This document shows, piece after piece, positions 1 through 7,923 of a stretch of DNA of 64,000 nt; within the stretch, counting starts at the first letter, position 1, and each line of letters opens with the position of its first letter. Where the stretch lies: the NCBI RefSeq assembly GCF_003625485.1, contig NZ_RAIR01000002.1, positions 186,001 to 250,000 on the forward strand, written 5' to 3'. This stretch comes from Butyrivibrio sp. CB08 (GTDB lineage Bacteria; Bacillota; Clostridia; Lachnospirales; Lachnospiraceae). A program made the position numbers and the translations under genes. The notes beneath the pieces were generated by a model. It saw only the letters and a program-made list of their open reading frames with translations. It did no database searches and had not been told where the DNA came from.

Positions 1-997
1 CGCCACCTCCCATGCTGGGCATTGAAGCATTCTTTGCAAGCTCATGTTTTATCATATCCTTAAGATATTCCATGTTTGCTTTCATGATAGCCTTGTCTTC
101 AGATGCGCGGTGTTTACGTTTAAGGTCTTCTAAATCCGCTTTACTCATATGCGGATCGACCACTTCCATGGTCTCCATTAGTTCCATGGCTTCTTCAAGC
201 TCTTTTAGTTCTTCCTCTCCGAATTCGGAGATCATCTCATTCAGCTCTTTTAACTCTTCTTCAGAAAAAGAGGCTTCTCCTTCCTGCATCTGCTGGAGTG
301 CTGCATCAAGCATCTCTTCACGGGCATCAAATATGGCATCTTCCTTCTCAGTGATTTTTTCTTCTTCGGCAGAAGCAAGTGCGCTCTGCATCTGTTGTCC
401 TACGTCTCGCTGATTTTCAAGTTTTTCATCCCTGCTCTGGGTGCGCTCTACCATTTCTTCCAGTTCAAGGTGATGCTGCTTTTTCCGGGCAACCATTTCC
501 ATGCGTTTTGCATGGGTAAGCGCAAGCTGTAATTCTTCCGGATCACCGTTTCCTGAAGATATCTTTCTTTTTATCTTTAAGGTCTCCCTTTTTGCTGCAA
601 GGACGGCCTGTCCTGCGCTTATGGAAGTCTTTGCCCTCTGGATTTTGGAAGCTACTGTCTTGTAATTATATTTTTCGGAAGTATCTATCTCTTCCTCTTC
701 TGCAGCATCAGGAGATCCTGACAACTCAGAAAAACCATTAACCTTATCCTTTGATGTCTTCGAAGCATACTGTTCCTGCTTCAAATCTCTGATCATCTGT
801 CGCATCTGTTGTGAGATGGAAGCCTTATCTTCTGTTACCTTGTTCGCAAATTTAGAAAGAGGATTTGCTGATGCATCTTTTCCAGGCGCAAAAGGAGAGT
901 TGCTCCCAGCAGTCTTTTGCTGCGAGTTCTGCCCCATAAGAGTGCCTTTTTGATAAAAAGACGAATATGGACTTTGTGTATTAAACGATATATTCAT
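1..997 (-). CDS. Partial Glu-rich coiled-coil protein, function unknown
   Basis: The frame starts at 997 behind a good ribosome site (GGGAGG, 7 nt before ATG) and is still open at the left window edge, so only the first 332 residues are seen. The N-terminus (MNISFNTQSPYSSFYQKG) is polar and has no signal peptide. Residues 110-320 are rich in Glu, Lys, Gln and Met and look like a long coiled coil, with Met/Gly-rich sequence at the cut end. It is the last visible gene of a four-gene leftward run that starts at a SigD-like promoter near 3780. I do not recognise the family. Membership of the motility regulon is an inference from the promoter only. Confidence 0.8.
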   Translation of the reverse strand, partial: MNISFNTQSPYSSFYQKGTLMGQNSQQKTAGSNSPFAPGKDASANPLSKFANKVTEDKASISQQMRQMIRDLKQEQYASKTSKDKVNGFSELSGSPDAAEEEEIDTSEKYNYKTVASKIQRAKTSISAGQAVLAAKRETLKIKRKISSGNGDPEELQLALTHAKRMEMVARKKQHHLELEEMVERTQSRDEKLENQRDVGQQMQSALASAEEEKITEKEDAIFDAREEMLDAALQQMQEGEASFSEEELKELNEMISEFGEEELKELEEAMELMETMEVVDPHMSKADLEDLKRKHRASEDKAIMKANMEYLKDMIKHELAKNASMPSMGGG

Positions 998-1019
998 TAT
1001 CGTTCCTCCCATCCATATA

Positions 1020-1673
1020 TCAGCTATGTATCTTTTCTAAAATACTGTTCCATAACCTCTCCTGCGCTTCCTTGTCTTTATCCTGCTTAGATTGGAGCAG
1101 CTTGATCTCATCAGTAGAAATAACAATCGACTTTCTGTTATTTCTCATGTGATAATCATGATTCTCAGGCGTTCCTGAAGACTTAACATAAATATCCACT
1201 TCGGGATCTTCGTTATGTATTCTGTCAAAGATATCACCATAAGCCCAGTTATATGCCTTGGCATAGACTTTAAACTTTTCGCTTGGATCAGAATCATTAT
1301 CAGCAGTTTGCTCTGCTTTTAAAAGATCATTATACGAAGTGCGGTCTGTATCCTTCATTCTGCTCCGAATATCATAGTACTCTTCAAGCCTGAAGCTTTT
1401 TAGAATACACGTTTCATCTTCTGAAAGGTTAAACTTTTTGTAACCCCCATCAAGTTGAACAATGGATTCCTTAAGAGCAGCCTCTCTTCCGGCACGATCC
1501 ATCTGCGCAGCTCCTGATGATGAGATTGAAAGTGTGGCTGCCACATCTGAATCAAAGGCATTGGAAACAGTGCCATCCTGCTTTGAAGCAGCCAGCTTGT
1601 CTTTTATTTCCAATTGCATTCCCTGTAAATAGTTTTCAGTTTTATTGATTCCAATAGAATCAATTCCGTTCAT
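1020..1673 (-). CDS. Hypothetical protein, 217 aa, flagellar-regulon candidate
   Basis: Starts at 1673 (MNGIDSIGINKTENYLQG) with AGGAGG nine bases upstream; a closer ATG is in another frame and stops after a few codons. The protein is soluble and charged with no membrane segment. The first 60 residues are Ser/Ala-rich, and residues 80-217 look globular and helical. It lies 81 bases after the 293-aa gene and 22 bases before the partial Glu-rich gene, so all are probably co-transcribed. No known domain was recognised. The low-complexity, unprocessed N-terminus resembles those of its neighbours, which might reflect a shared export or assembly route, but nothing in the sequence proves this. Confidence 0.8.
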   Translation of the reverse strand: MNGIDSIGINKTENYLQGMQLEIKDKLAASKQDGTVSNAFDSDVAATLSISSSGAAQMDRAGREAALKESIVQLDGGYKKFNLSEDETCILKSFRLEEYYDIRSRMKDTDRTSYNDLLKAEQTADNDSDPSEKFKVYAKAYNWAYGDIFDRIHNEDPEVDIYVKSSGTPENHDYHMRNNRKSIVISTDEIKLLQSKQDKDKEAQERLWNSILEKIHS

Positions 1674-1754
1674 AAGTCATGTCCTCCTACTTTGAGGTAT
1701 ATGTTATGTGTCTGAACGTTACTTTCACAATTGTTGTAAATCTCTATATGCGTT

Positions 1755-2636
1755 TTATCCCTTGAAGTCCACCCTTGTACCTACTGCTCTTTCGGTATCT
1801 GTCATTACCCTTGAAGCTGCGTTGTTATAAGAATAAGTCTGTACCTTGGAAAGAAGATCATCCAGGGAATTTGCCTCTATTATTTCGAACTCTTCTTCCT
1901 CATAAATGTTCATATCATCTTTGTCTTTTGCCTTTTCAGCCTTACTGTCTTTTGCCTTATTTATGCGGTCTTCCTGAGCTTTTTTCTCGGCTTTCTTCTT
2001 TTCCTTTATCTTCTGTTCTTTCTTCTCAGCAGCCTTCTTCTCTATACGCTTTTTCTGAAGATCCTGAGATTTACCAACCGTGGCAAAGAAACTCTCTTTT
2101 CCATTGGAATCCACTGACATGCCAAAATTCTTAACATTGGAACCACTGCTGGAAAGGCCCATCTTAGCCTGCATCATCTTACTTTGTGATGAAGCGATGA
2201 TTCCCTCATATTTCTTACGGAATGACTCATCGGTAGCCATACGCTCAAGCTTCTCTTCATCGATCAGAACAACCATTTTATTGGCATTGCCATATGCAGC
2301 TGCGTTCTGCTGTACCTGAGCCTTCATATCTTTGCTTACCGTGATGAACTCCATACCATGGAACTTGGACTGAAGCTTGCCAAGATAATCTTTAGCCTTG
2401 TCAGAAAGCTGCACATCACCAATCGTCATTCCAATTTCCGTCTTGGTAGGCACAAGAGATGATTTTGTATCAATAGGAGACCAGCCTTTTGTCTCTACCT
2501 TTGCCTGTGCTCCCTTAGTGGCTGCAGTCTGATCACTTTTAGCTGTGCTCTGTGTTTTAGTGTCATTATTCACTGTGCTTTTGCTATATGCCTGTGAAGT
2601 CTGCTGATAAGCTGATATACCATATAATCCTGCCAT
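1755..2636 (-). CDS. Lachnospiraceae protein of unknown function, 293 aa
   Basis: The start is placed at 2636 (MAGLYGISAYQQTSQAY) because GGAGGT lies seven bases upstream; the longer reading from 2663 would put that ribosome site inside the gene. The N-terminal 80 residues are Ser/Thr/Lys-rich. Residues 85-190 form a globular part, followed by an extremely Lys/Glu/Ala-rich helix (about 205-245) and an acidic stretch. The tail ends in TRVDFKG. From memory it resembles an uncharacterised Lachnospiraceae family (possibly DUF6033); this was not verified. It sits third from the right end of the SigD-preceded gene run. Confidence 0.8.
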   Translation of the reverse strand: MAGLYGISAYQQTSQAYSKSTVNNDTKTQSTAKSDQTAATKGAQAKVETKGWSPIDTKSSLVPTKTEIGMTIGDVQLSDKAKDYLGKLQSKFHGMEFITVSKDMKAQVQQNAAAYGNANKMVVLIDEEKLERMATDESFRKKYEGIIASSQSKMMQAKMGLSSSGSNVKNFGMSVDSNGKESFFATVGKSQDLQKKRIEKKAAEKKEQKIKEKKKAEKKAQEDRINKAKDSKAEKAKDKDDMNIYEEEEFEIIEANSLDDLLSKVQTYSYNNAASRVMTDTERAVGTRVDFKG

Positions 2637-2680
2637 GCCATTTACCTCCATTTTCACTTTCAATTATCCAAAAGACATTT

Positions 2681-3715
2681 TCAGATTTGACTGTCTACCG
2701 ACGTTCCTTTTATATCATTTGATAAAAGACTGAGTCTGTTAAGTATATTGGTAATCTCTGTATTCACAGCATTCTGGGTATCTTCCATAGATGTAGCATC
2801 GGAAATAATCGTCTTTTCTACATCACCAAGATCCATCCTGTTTGCATCTTCACGCTCACGTCTGGCAACCGCCTTTTTGATATCAGCACTGGTCCTTCCG
2901 CTTTCAGCAGCATGCTCCTTGATATTTTCTATCATTTCCTGCTGCGCTGCCTCTTTCTCAAGCTTCTTGGCCTCTTCCTTCTTTTCTTCTTTCTTTTTTT
3001 CGGAAGCTTCTTTTGCAGCTTCTTCGCGCTCCTCCTGCTCTTCATCGACATGTTCTACAGCTTCCTGTGTCAAAAGAGCTATCGTCTCGCCATTTGCTGC
3101 TTCCATAATGTCCTCAGCAGCATCCTGGGCTTTAAGCATATCCTGGGACTTGGCACGCTCTGATTTCATGTCAGCATAACCCTGAACATTGGCCATCTGC
3201 ATGGCTTTTGCATGATCTATGTCAAGCGAGTTCTGTTGGTTTGTAGTCACATAGTAAAGAGCCTTCTGCTGATATTCTGAAAGCCTGCTCATTTCTTCAT
3301 CAGAAACTCCTACATTTGGATTTCTCATCTTGGCAGCCAGCACCGACAATTCTTTGTGTTCTTTGCTGTCCGGATCAATACCATATTCTTCCTGGAGTTC
3401 TTTTAGCTTGGCATCATTTTCTCTTGTATCAGCACTCTTCTCATTGATCTCATCCTGCAGGCGCTTTATCTCATCCTTGATTCCCTGCATCTGTGCGTCA
3501 AGTTTCTTTTCTCCGCCAAAAGCATCGGACACGACTTTAAGAGCCTGCTTCTTTGCAAGGCCCTGTCTCTGAGCTATCAGGCTATCTCCTGTGAGATTTG
3601 CTCCTGATATCGTTGTGCTGTTTTTATTATTAGTATGTGATTTAGACGCAGAATTTACGCCAGTCTGATCCTGTAAAAAGTTATTCTGCACTTCCATGTT
3701 CTGCTGTATCTTCAT
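2681..3715 (-). CDS. Coiled-coil protein, first gene of SigD-like operon
   Basis: The start at 3715 (MKIQQNMEVQNNFLQDQ) is chosen because AGGAGG ends a few bases upstream; an in-frame ATG at 3739 has no ribosome site. The 344-residue protein has no signal peptide or membrane helix. Residues 60-130 and 190-290 are strong heptad-like coiled coils rich in Glu, Lys and Ala. The C-terminal 50 residues (DATSMEDTQNAVNTEITNIL) could pack as a helical bundle. It is the first gene after the SigD-like promoter at 3768-3794, so expression with flagellar genes is likely. The function is unknown; a cytoskeletal, chaperone-like or export-substrate role would fit the composition. Confidence 0.82.
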   Translation of the reverse strand: MKIQQNMEVQNNFLQDQTGVNSASKSHTNNKNSTTISGANLTGDSLIAQRQGLAKKQALKVVSDAFGGEKKLDAQMQGIKDEIKRLQDEINEKSADTRENDAKLKELQEEYGIDPDSKEHKELSVLAAKMRNPNVGVSDEEMSRLSEYQQKALYYVTTNQQNSLDIDHAKAMQMANVQGYADMKSERAKSQDMLKAQDAAEDIMEAANGETIALLTQEAVEHVDEEQEEREEAAKEASEKKKEEKKEEAKKLEKEAAQQEMIENIKEHAAESGRTSADIKKAVARREREDANRMDLGDVEKTIISDATSMEDTQNAVNTEITNILNRLSLLSNDIKGTSVDSQI

Positions 3716-3767
3716 GAAGCACCTCCTTGTGACATCCAAATGAACATAATTACAGCTTTCTACTTAT

Positions 3768-3794
3768 ATATCGACTTAAAATAAAACAATCTTA
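3768..3794 (-). promoter_or_regulatory. SigD (sigma-28) type promoter
   Basis: Reading leftward, a TAAGATTG -35-like box (3787-3794) is followed after 11 bases by GTCGATAT (3768-3775). The sigma-28 consensus is TAAAGTTT-N11-GCCGATAA. The -10 keeps the CGAT core and the spacing is exact, while the -35 matches 5 of 8. It lies 53 bases before the 344-aa gene, so it would drive the four-gene run to its left. Confidence 0.6.
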
Positions 3795-3942
3795 ACCCTT
3801 TGGATTGAAAAACTTGCTAAATATTGTTTTCCTAATCTTCATATCGGTTCTGCATAGTTCCCATTAAAGACCACTTGCATGAATAGACGTTATTATGTCA
3901 TGAAAAGACATTTTCCGGTGTCAATATGTAGCCATTAGGCAA

Positions 3943-4332
3943 TTACCTGCTTAAAACCGTCCATAAAGTGTAAACTGACCAATAGTTCTCTGATTCCAAG
4001 GATATAGTTTTCATGCCATCAGAGAATAAATATACACTTCCTGCTTGCTCTTGAAACTCAAGACCACTACTGTCAGAAATATATTGTAGTAATTCCTGAC
4101 ACTCACCACGTCGGGAAATGTATACCGGTCCTTCAGCTTCAACATTCACCTTTACGTAGGGGTATTCCTCAGTAATTGCTGATGCAGCATGTAGGTATGG
4201 AAGTGGATTTCCTTTCTGAAAAATTTCTGATGAATAGCAAAAGAATACTGCTCCGATAGTTACTACTACAGTTATCACTATCAAAATTGTTCTTAATGGC
4301 TTTGTTTTCTTGCTCTTGTTAAGATTATTCAT
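3943..4332 (-). CDS. Small single-pass membrane protein, 129 aa
   Basis: The start is set at 4332 (MNNLNKSKKTKPLRT), where ATG overlaps the stop of the lipoprotein gene, which indicates translational coupling. A Lys/Arg-rich N-terminus precedes one membrane helix at about residues 16-36. An extracellular domain of about 90 residues follows, with one internal Cys (RGECQEL) and several aromatic residues. I do not recognise the family. With the upstream lipoprotein it forms a two-gene envelope cassette between the coiled-coil cluster and the conjugative module. A 34-bp imperfect direct repeat lies on either side of the pair. Confidence 0.75.
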   Translation of the reverse strand: MNNLNKSKKTKPLRTILIVITVVVTIGAVFFCYSSEIFQKGNPLPYLHAASAITEEYPYVKVNVEAEGPVYISRRGECQELLQYISDSSGLEFQEQAGSVYLFSDGMKTISLESENYWSVYTLWTVLSR

Positions 4333-4921
4333 CAACGAACTCCATATGCCCTGTGTCATAACCACAATCTATTTTTACCTTTTTTATTTCATGATCTGAC
4401 TCCCCAGATGTCGGGACAGGATATGTAAAATATAGTGTATTTTCTTCCCATGAAAAATATGGTTCATCAGTTGACGTTGCTGTGTAGAACCATTCTTCAA
4501 ATATACAATTTATATTTCTGTCAGTGCCATTAATTGTGTCATTTAATATGATCCCATTAGCACCTTTTTCTTTACTGATTATTCCATATGCCCTATATCT
4601 TCCGGTAGAATCTTCTGCCATATCTACGAGAATATCTGCATCTTCTTTAAATTCTATCGTATTATTCCAGGGCACCGGTTTATACTCATATTCATTTAAA
4701 ACCCGGTCAATAACAGCGCTGTAACTATTATCAGCAGGTTGATCATTGTCATATTCTATACATTCTTCATCTTTCTTTTCCGCTATAAACACAGCTGTTG
4801 GGCCATCAGTAGTGTCGATTCCAAGTTTTTCAAAATCAATTGTCGGCTCTTCCTTTGCCCCACAGCCGAATAGCAACATAATTGAAACAACTCCCAATAA
4901 TACAATTCCATATTTTCTCAT
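4325..4921 (-). CDS. Lipoprotein of unknown function, 198 aa
   Basis: Start at 4921 (MRKYGIVLLG), nine bases after GGAG. A type II signal peptide ends in the lipobox LLFGCG, so Cys21 should be lipidated and the protein anchored on the outer face of the membrane. The mature part is acidic and has aromatic, beta-like segments (YKPVPWNNTIEFKED, EEWFYTATS, YFSWEENTLYFTYP) but no known domain that I can name. Its stop overlaps the start of the small membrane protein, so both are expressed from the promoter at about 4974. The two may act as a pair. Confidence 0.82.
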   Translation of the reverse strand: MRKYGIVLLGVVSIMLLFGCGAKEEPTIDFEKLGIDTTDGPTAVFIAEKKDEECIEYDNDQPADNSYSAVIDRVLNEYEYKPVPWNNTIEFKEDADILVDMAEDSTGRYRAYGIISKEKGANGIILNDTINGTDRNINCIFEEWFYTATSTDEPYFSWEENTLYFTYPVPTSGESDHEIKKVKIDCGYDTGHMEFVDE

Positions 4922-4973
4922 ATATTCATTCTCCAAAAATTTTTTAGTAATTGTTCTAAATCTTCACATTTTC

Positions 4974-5000
4974 ATTATACCGCCATGTCCACTTTTTCAA
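4974..5000 (-). promoter_or_regulatory. Candidate SigA-type promoter for lipoprotein pair
   Basis: Reading leftward, a perfect TATAAT (4974-4979) lies 53 bases before the lipoprotein start. The best -35 is TTGAAA (4995-5000) with a short 15-base spacer. The -10 is convincing and the -35 is weak. Confidence 0.45.
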
Positions 5001-5096
5001 TCATTACAGTGCACGAATAGGCACCAAAATGTCATAAATGGACGGTTGAAGCCAAATCACCCATCATGAAGTGAAGTTAATTATACTGCTTTAAGA

Positions 5097-5126
5097 TGCC
5101 AGGTAGTGAAAGTCAACTACCTGGCA
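5097..5126 (-). terminator. Stem-loop downstream of spoVG, possible terminator
   Basis: A perfect 11-bp stem (TGCCAGGTAGT / ACTACCTGGCA) closes an 8-base loop 57 bases after the spoVG stop. There is only a weak T-run on either side, so termination may be partial. It would end the conjugative-module transcript. Confidence 0.5.
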
Positions 5127-5182
5127 AATAATAGTTCAAACTATGCTGATAATGCAATTATACTTATAAAGCATTTTACTTA

Positions 5183-5476
5183 TCAAATATCAAAAGCCAC
5201 ATCTTCTCCGATATCGTAGCTGTGGAGTACGTTCTCCTGAAGCTTTTCCCTGAAATCCTTAGTCACAGGATAAGCAATGTCCTTGAACTGAGGCTTTCCG
5301 TTCTCATCAGTTGTCTTCATCTTGTAGCTGGGCATAGAGATGAAAAGATTACCTGCCTTGCTCTCCACGATAGAGATATTCCTGACAGCAAAGCTGTTTC
5401 CAAATGTTACTGTTGCTACTCCCCTTACTCCGTTTGTAGGCTCCTGAAGTGCCTTTGTTCTGATATCAATTCTCAT
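5183..5476 (-). CDS. spoVG: SpoVG-family regulator carried by the conjugative module
   Basis: The 97-residue product (start MRIDIRTKALQ at 5476, seven bases after a GAGGGGGAT ribosome site) matches the SpoVG fold end to end. Features include VATVTFGNSFAVRNI, FISMPSYKM and the FKDIAYPVTKDFREKL segment. SpoVG proteins are small site-specific DNA/RNA-binding regulators. Chromosomal copies act in sporulation and cell-division control. Copies next to relaxase genes are common on Lachnospiraceae conjugative elements, where they may regulate transfer. It is the last gene of the module, separated from the relaxase by 164 bases of hairpin-rich DNA. The mobile-copy reading is from context. Confidence 0.88.
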   Translation of the reverse strand: MRIDIRTKALQEPTNGVRGVATVTFGNSFAVRNISIVESKAGNLFISMPSYKMKTTDENGKPQFKDIAYPVTKDFREKLQENVLHSYDIGEDVAFDI

Positions 5477-5529
5477 AATAAAAATCCCCCTCATAATGAA
5501 ATTGTTTGTTGTTATACTTTTGTAGTTTT

Positions 5530-5675
5530 CTTAAAATGCTCAAGATCTTTTTGCTCTGGGCGGTTACTCCGGGACGACCATTGCCGCTGGCAAGGTCGCA
5601 TGCAAGCAATGCATTTGTCGGACAAATGCGATTTTCGCTTTTACAACGAGGCCTCCGACCTCGAGCTACGGCTAG
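5530..5675 (-). repeat. Cluster of three short hairpins around the relaxase 3' end
   Basis: Three stem-loops follow one another. One is CGACC(A)TTGCC / GGCAAGGTCG near 5575-5599. The second is a 9-bp palindrome GCATTTGTC-G-GACAAATGC near 5610-5628. The third is CGAGG / CCTCG near 5649-5665, which overlaps the last codons and stop of the relaxase gene. None has a T-run in the leftward direction. The GC-richness and base composition differ from the flanking genes. Role unknown; it could be a processing region or the scar of a change at the relaxase C-terminus. Confidence 0.5.
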
Positions 5676-6822
5676 GCTTCGCCTTTGCCTTTTCTTCTTT
5701 TTCCTGCTCTTCTCTAGAGAGCAAAAGTTCAAGACTCTTTCTCGCGATAAGATAATCCTTCCGCTCTTTTCTTAGCTGCACATACTGCTGAAAATCAGGT
5801 CTGTTGGCTTCGATAAGTTCTCCATATTCCCTACGAAGGTCAGCCAGTTTTGGGATCTTTCCTCCAGGGACTTTTTCAAAAACTGCCTTTGCATCCTTAT
5901 GGGCCTGGATCTCTTTTTCATGTTCAGCGAGGAACTGTTTGCTATAACCGCTCTCCCTATAGGCAGTGTAAACATCACTGGTTTTGGAGTAGGTGATTAT
6001 GGCATTCTGAAGTTCTTTGTTATCGGCCATTTTCTGATTTCTTTCTTTGACGCGGTTATTAAGTTCCTCAATTTCTGCGTCCATGGTATTGGTCTTTTTC
6101 ACCAATTCTTCGAAAGATGAAATGCCATGTTCCTCCAAAAACAGAAGCACCTTGGCACGCTGCTTTAGGTTAAATTTCCTGGCCCAGTTCTCATAGCCTT
6201 TGCCCTTTCCTTCCCGCATCTTTATCTCGATATCAACAAGAAAGCTCAGGCTATTATAGTCAAGGCCATGACTACTGCCATGTGCGTTCATACGACTATG
6301 ACTTTTAACCCGCTGCTCATATCTGGACTCTATAACGCTGAGATTATTCTCAAGACAGAGCATGTCAGAGATTCTGGAAAGCACGTAACTTGAAAAATAC
6401 ATGTTCCTGAATCTGCTTTTTCCATCAATAGCCACAGCGTTGAACACCACATGATTATGAATGTGATGTTTGTCCGTATGAGTAGTTACAATAAAAGCAT
6501 GCTTGCCCTTAGTGAACTTCATGGCTAGTTCATAACCTATCTCATTTGCTCTTTCCGGAGTAATCTCTCCCGGCTTAAATGCCTGCCTGATCTGATAAGC
6601 AATCACGTCATTTTTGTGAGGTTTCCGGACATTATCCTCATAGATTTTTCTTGAAAGAAGGAACTGTTCTGTTACGGAATTAGGATCACAGCCATAGGTA
6701 CTTACATACTTTTCGTCCTCTGTTTTTCTGGAATCCCTGACATAATCGATGCTGCGATCAAGACACTCTCCAACAGATTTTGACTTCACATGATGGAGCG
6801 GAATAAGCATTGTCGCTGCCAT
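5641..6822 (-). CDS. MOBP-type relaxase of conjugative element
   Basis: This 393-residue protein nicks the origin of transfer and pilots the strand during conjugation. The N-terminal catalytic domain shows MAATMLIPLHHVKSKSV, a tyrosine-containing segment (SIDYVRD, about residue 27), DVIAYQIRQAFKPGE, and the metal-binding cluster HTDKHHIHNHVVFN (His115-His124) typical of the Relaxase/MobP family. Residues 225-385 form a long Lys/Glu-rich coiled tail. Related CTn relaxases are usually somewhat longer (about 450 residues, from memory). The last dozen residues (KPSRSSRSEASL) are encoded inside a hairpin, so the end may have been altered. The ribosome site GGGGGG precedes ATG at 6822. Confidence 0.92.
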   Translation of the reverse strand: MAATMLIPLHHVKSKSVGECLDRSIDYVRDSRKTEDEKYVSTYGCDPNSVTEQFLLSRKIYEDNVRKPHKNDVIAYQIRQAFKPGEITPERANEIGYELAMKFTKGKHAFIVTTHTDKHHIHNHVVFNAVAIDGKSRFRNMYFSSYVLSRISDMLCLENNLSVIESRYEQRVKSHSRMNAHGSSHGLDYNSLSFLVDIEIKMREGKGKGYENWARKFNLKQRAKVLLFLEEHGISSFEELVKKTNTMDAEIEELNNRVKERNQKMADNKELQNAIITYSKTSDVYTAYRESGYSKQFLAEHEKEIQAHKDAKAVFEKVPGGKIPKLADLRREYGELIEANRPDFQQYVQLRKERKDYLIARKSLELLLSREEQEKEEKAKAKPSRSSRSEASL

Positions 6823-6839
6823 GATAATCCCCCCTTTCT

Positions 6840-6898
6840 AAAAAAGGGCATAAGAAAAGCAGCCCATATTTTGCAAATACAGACTGCTCTCATGCCTT
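6840..6898 (-). terminator. Attenuator-like terminator directly upstream of relaxase
   Basis: Leftward, GGCATGAGAGCAG pairs with CTGCTTTTCTTATGCC across a 22-base loop and is followed by TTTTTT (6840-6845). It ends 18 bases before the relaxase start, so transcripts from the MobC side would be attenuated before the relaxase. Confidence 0.6.
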
Positions 6899-6918
6899 AC
6901 TATATTGAATTACTATGA

Positions 6919-7203
6919 TCAGATTTCGTGATAAAACTCGATAACCCTGTCCAGAAAGTAATCACTGTAGCCAAGTACAAGCATCACTGCTGCAATCATC
7001 ATTGCCGCGATAAAAGTCATGCACACTCCAAACAGGCAGTGGGTAGTGATGTTATAAATGATGATCACAATCCCCAAAAGGAACGCAACACCCGCCACAA
7101 GACCGGATACATTTACAATGACTTTTACAAAAAGACTCAGTGTAAAAAGGATCAGAAATACCGGGAACAAAACAACCTTCAAAATAAATCTCACAATACT
7201 CAT
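6919..7203 (-). CDS. CD1845-like small membrane protein
   Basis: A 94-residue protein with three predicted membrane helices: about residues 6-28, 33-52 and 55-80. It starts MSIVRFILKVVLFPVFLILFTL, which is 22 residues; the diagnostic part is the VVLFPVFLILFTLSLFV helix. It resembles the CD1845 family found between MobC and relaxase in C. difficile CTn elements, with the same gene position. The function is unknown, and a membrane link between relaxosome and mating channel is only a guess. A terminator-like structure separates it from the relaxase gene. Confidence 0.78.
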   Translation of the reverse strand: MSIVRFILKVVLFPVFLILFTLSLFVKVIVNVSGLVAGVAFLLGIVIIIYNITTHCLFGVCMTFIAAMMIAAVMLVLGYSDYFLDRVIEFYHEI

Positions 7204-7286
7204 GGCAATTACCTCCGTGATGTCTAAACAAATGATGCCTACAAAACCATGATATGATCAGCAAGTGTATCTGAAAAGTTTGTCGA

Positions 7287-7619
7287 TTATCTTATCTGTG
7301 AAAATGCCAGCATCATACTTTTGGTATGCCCCCAGATTTCATCAAGACGCTTTTTCAGGTTTTCGATATCTGCAGCATACACCTCTCCAAAAGCATTTGC
7401 TTTTTTCGCATATTGGTTCAGATTGTTGGAACACATACGCAGAAGATATACGATCTCTCCAAAGTCATCTGTCTTTAGTTTCACGCAGTATCCATCCAGC
7501 ATCATCTTCCTGATATAAAGGCTCATGCTCCCTACACCAACTTCATTCATTTTAGCGAGAAGTCTGGTGTACTCCTTATCTGTCAATCTCACGGTAACTT
7601 TGTGCACGCGCTCTGGCAT
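7287..7619 (-). CDS. mobC: MobC-like relaxosome accessory protein
   Basis: Start at 7619 (MPERVHKVTVRLTDKEY) is supported by GGAG nine bases upstream; longer in-frame readings overlap the upstream gene further. The 110-residue product has an N-terminal ribbon-helix-helix DNA-binding segment (VTVRLTDKEYTRLL ... GVGSMSLYIRKMML). The C-terminal helical part has the MobC signature LLRMCSNNLNQYAKKAN (about residues 55-71). MobC proteins bind at oriT and help the relaxase open the nic site. It overlaps the preceding gene by 44 bases, which suggests coupled translation. Confidence 0.88.
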   Translation of the reverse strand: MPERVHKVTVRLTDKEYTRLLAKMNEVGVGSMSLYIRKMMLDGYCVKLKTDDFGEIVYLLRMCSNNLNQYAKKANAFGEVYAADIENLKKRLDEIWGHTKSMMLAFSQIR

Positions 7620-7923
7620 TTCGTTTTTTCTCCTTTGCGATTTCTTCATCTTCGACGGCTTTTTGCCTGGCTGCATCATATTCCCTGGCTCTCTTTACAG
7701 ATAGTTCAGAAGAATAATCATCATCAGGATCATCTTCGCCATCATCAGGAACAGCATTGATCAGACCATCAAAGTTATTATCATTGGCCTCTATCGCGTC
7801 CTCTGCAGCCTTAAGATAATTCTTCCCGGAACGCATTGTATGTTCCTCCAGGATAGCCTCTTCCTGCTCCGTGAGTTCTTCCTCTTTGTGGATCCGGTCA
7901 TTAGCAATATCAAGTCCGCTCAT
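7576..7923 (-). CDS. Small acidic conjugative-module protein, 115 aa
   Basis: Its ATG at 7923 overlaps the stop of the 72-aa gene (ATGA), and its 3' end overlaps mobC by 44 bases, so three small genes form a tight translational chain. The protein is strongly acidic in the middle (VPDDGEDDPDDDY) and basic at the end (KEKKRNARARAQSYREIDR), without membrane or Cys motifs. I do not recognise a family. Position next to MobC suggests a relaxosome or regulatory accessory, as inference only. Confidence 0.7.
   Translation of the reverse strand: MSGLDIANDRIHKEEELTEQEEAILEEHTMRSGKNYLKAAEDAIEANDNNFDGLINAVPDDGEDDPDDDYSSELSVKRAREYDAARQKAVEDEEIAKEKKRNARARAQSYREIDR

Noticed and set aside
2748..3179. Rightward reading frames over the coiled-coil genes
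   Set aside because: They are Ser/Phe/Leu-rich antisense shadows of Glu/Lys-rich codons without ribosome sites. The same holds for 12-413, 3330-3572 and 35732-36097.
5466..5732. Leftward 88-aa frame between relaxase and spoVG
   Set aside because: It overlaps both genes, has no ribosome site, and its middle is the hairpin cluster.
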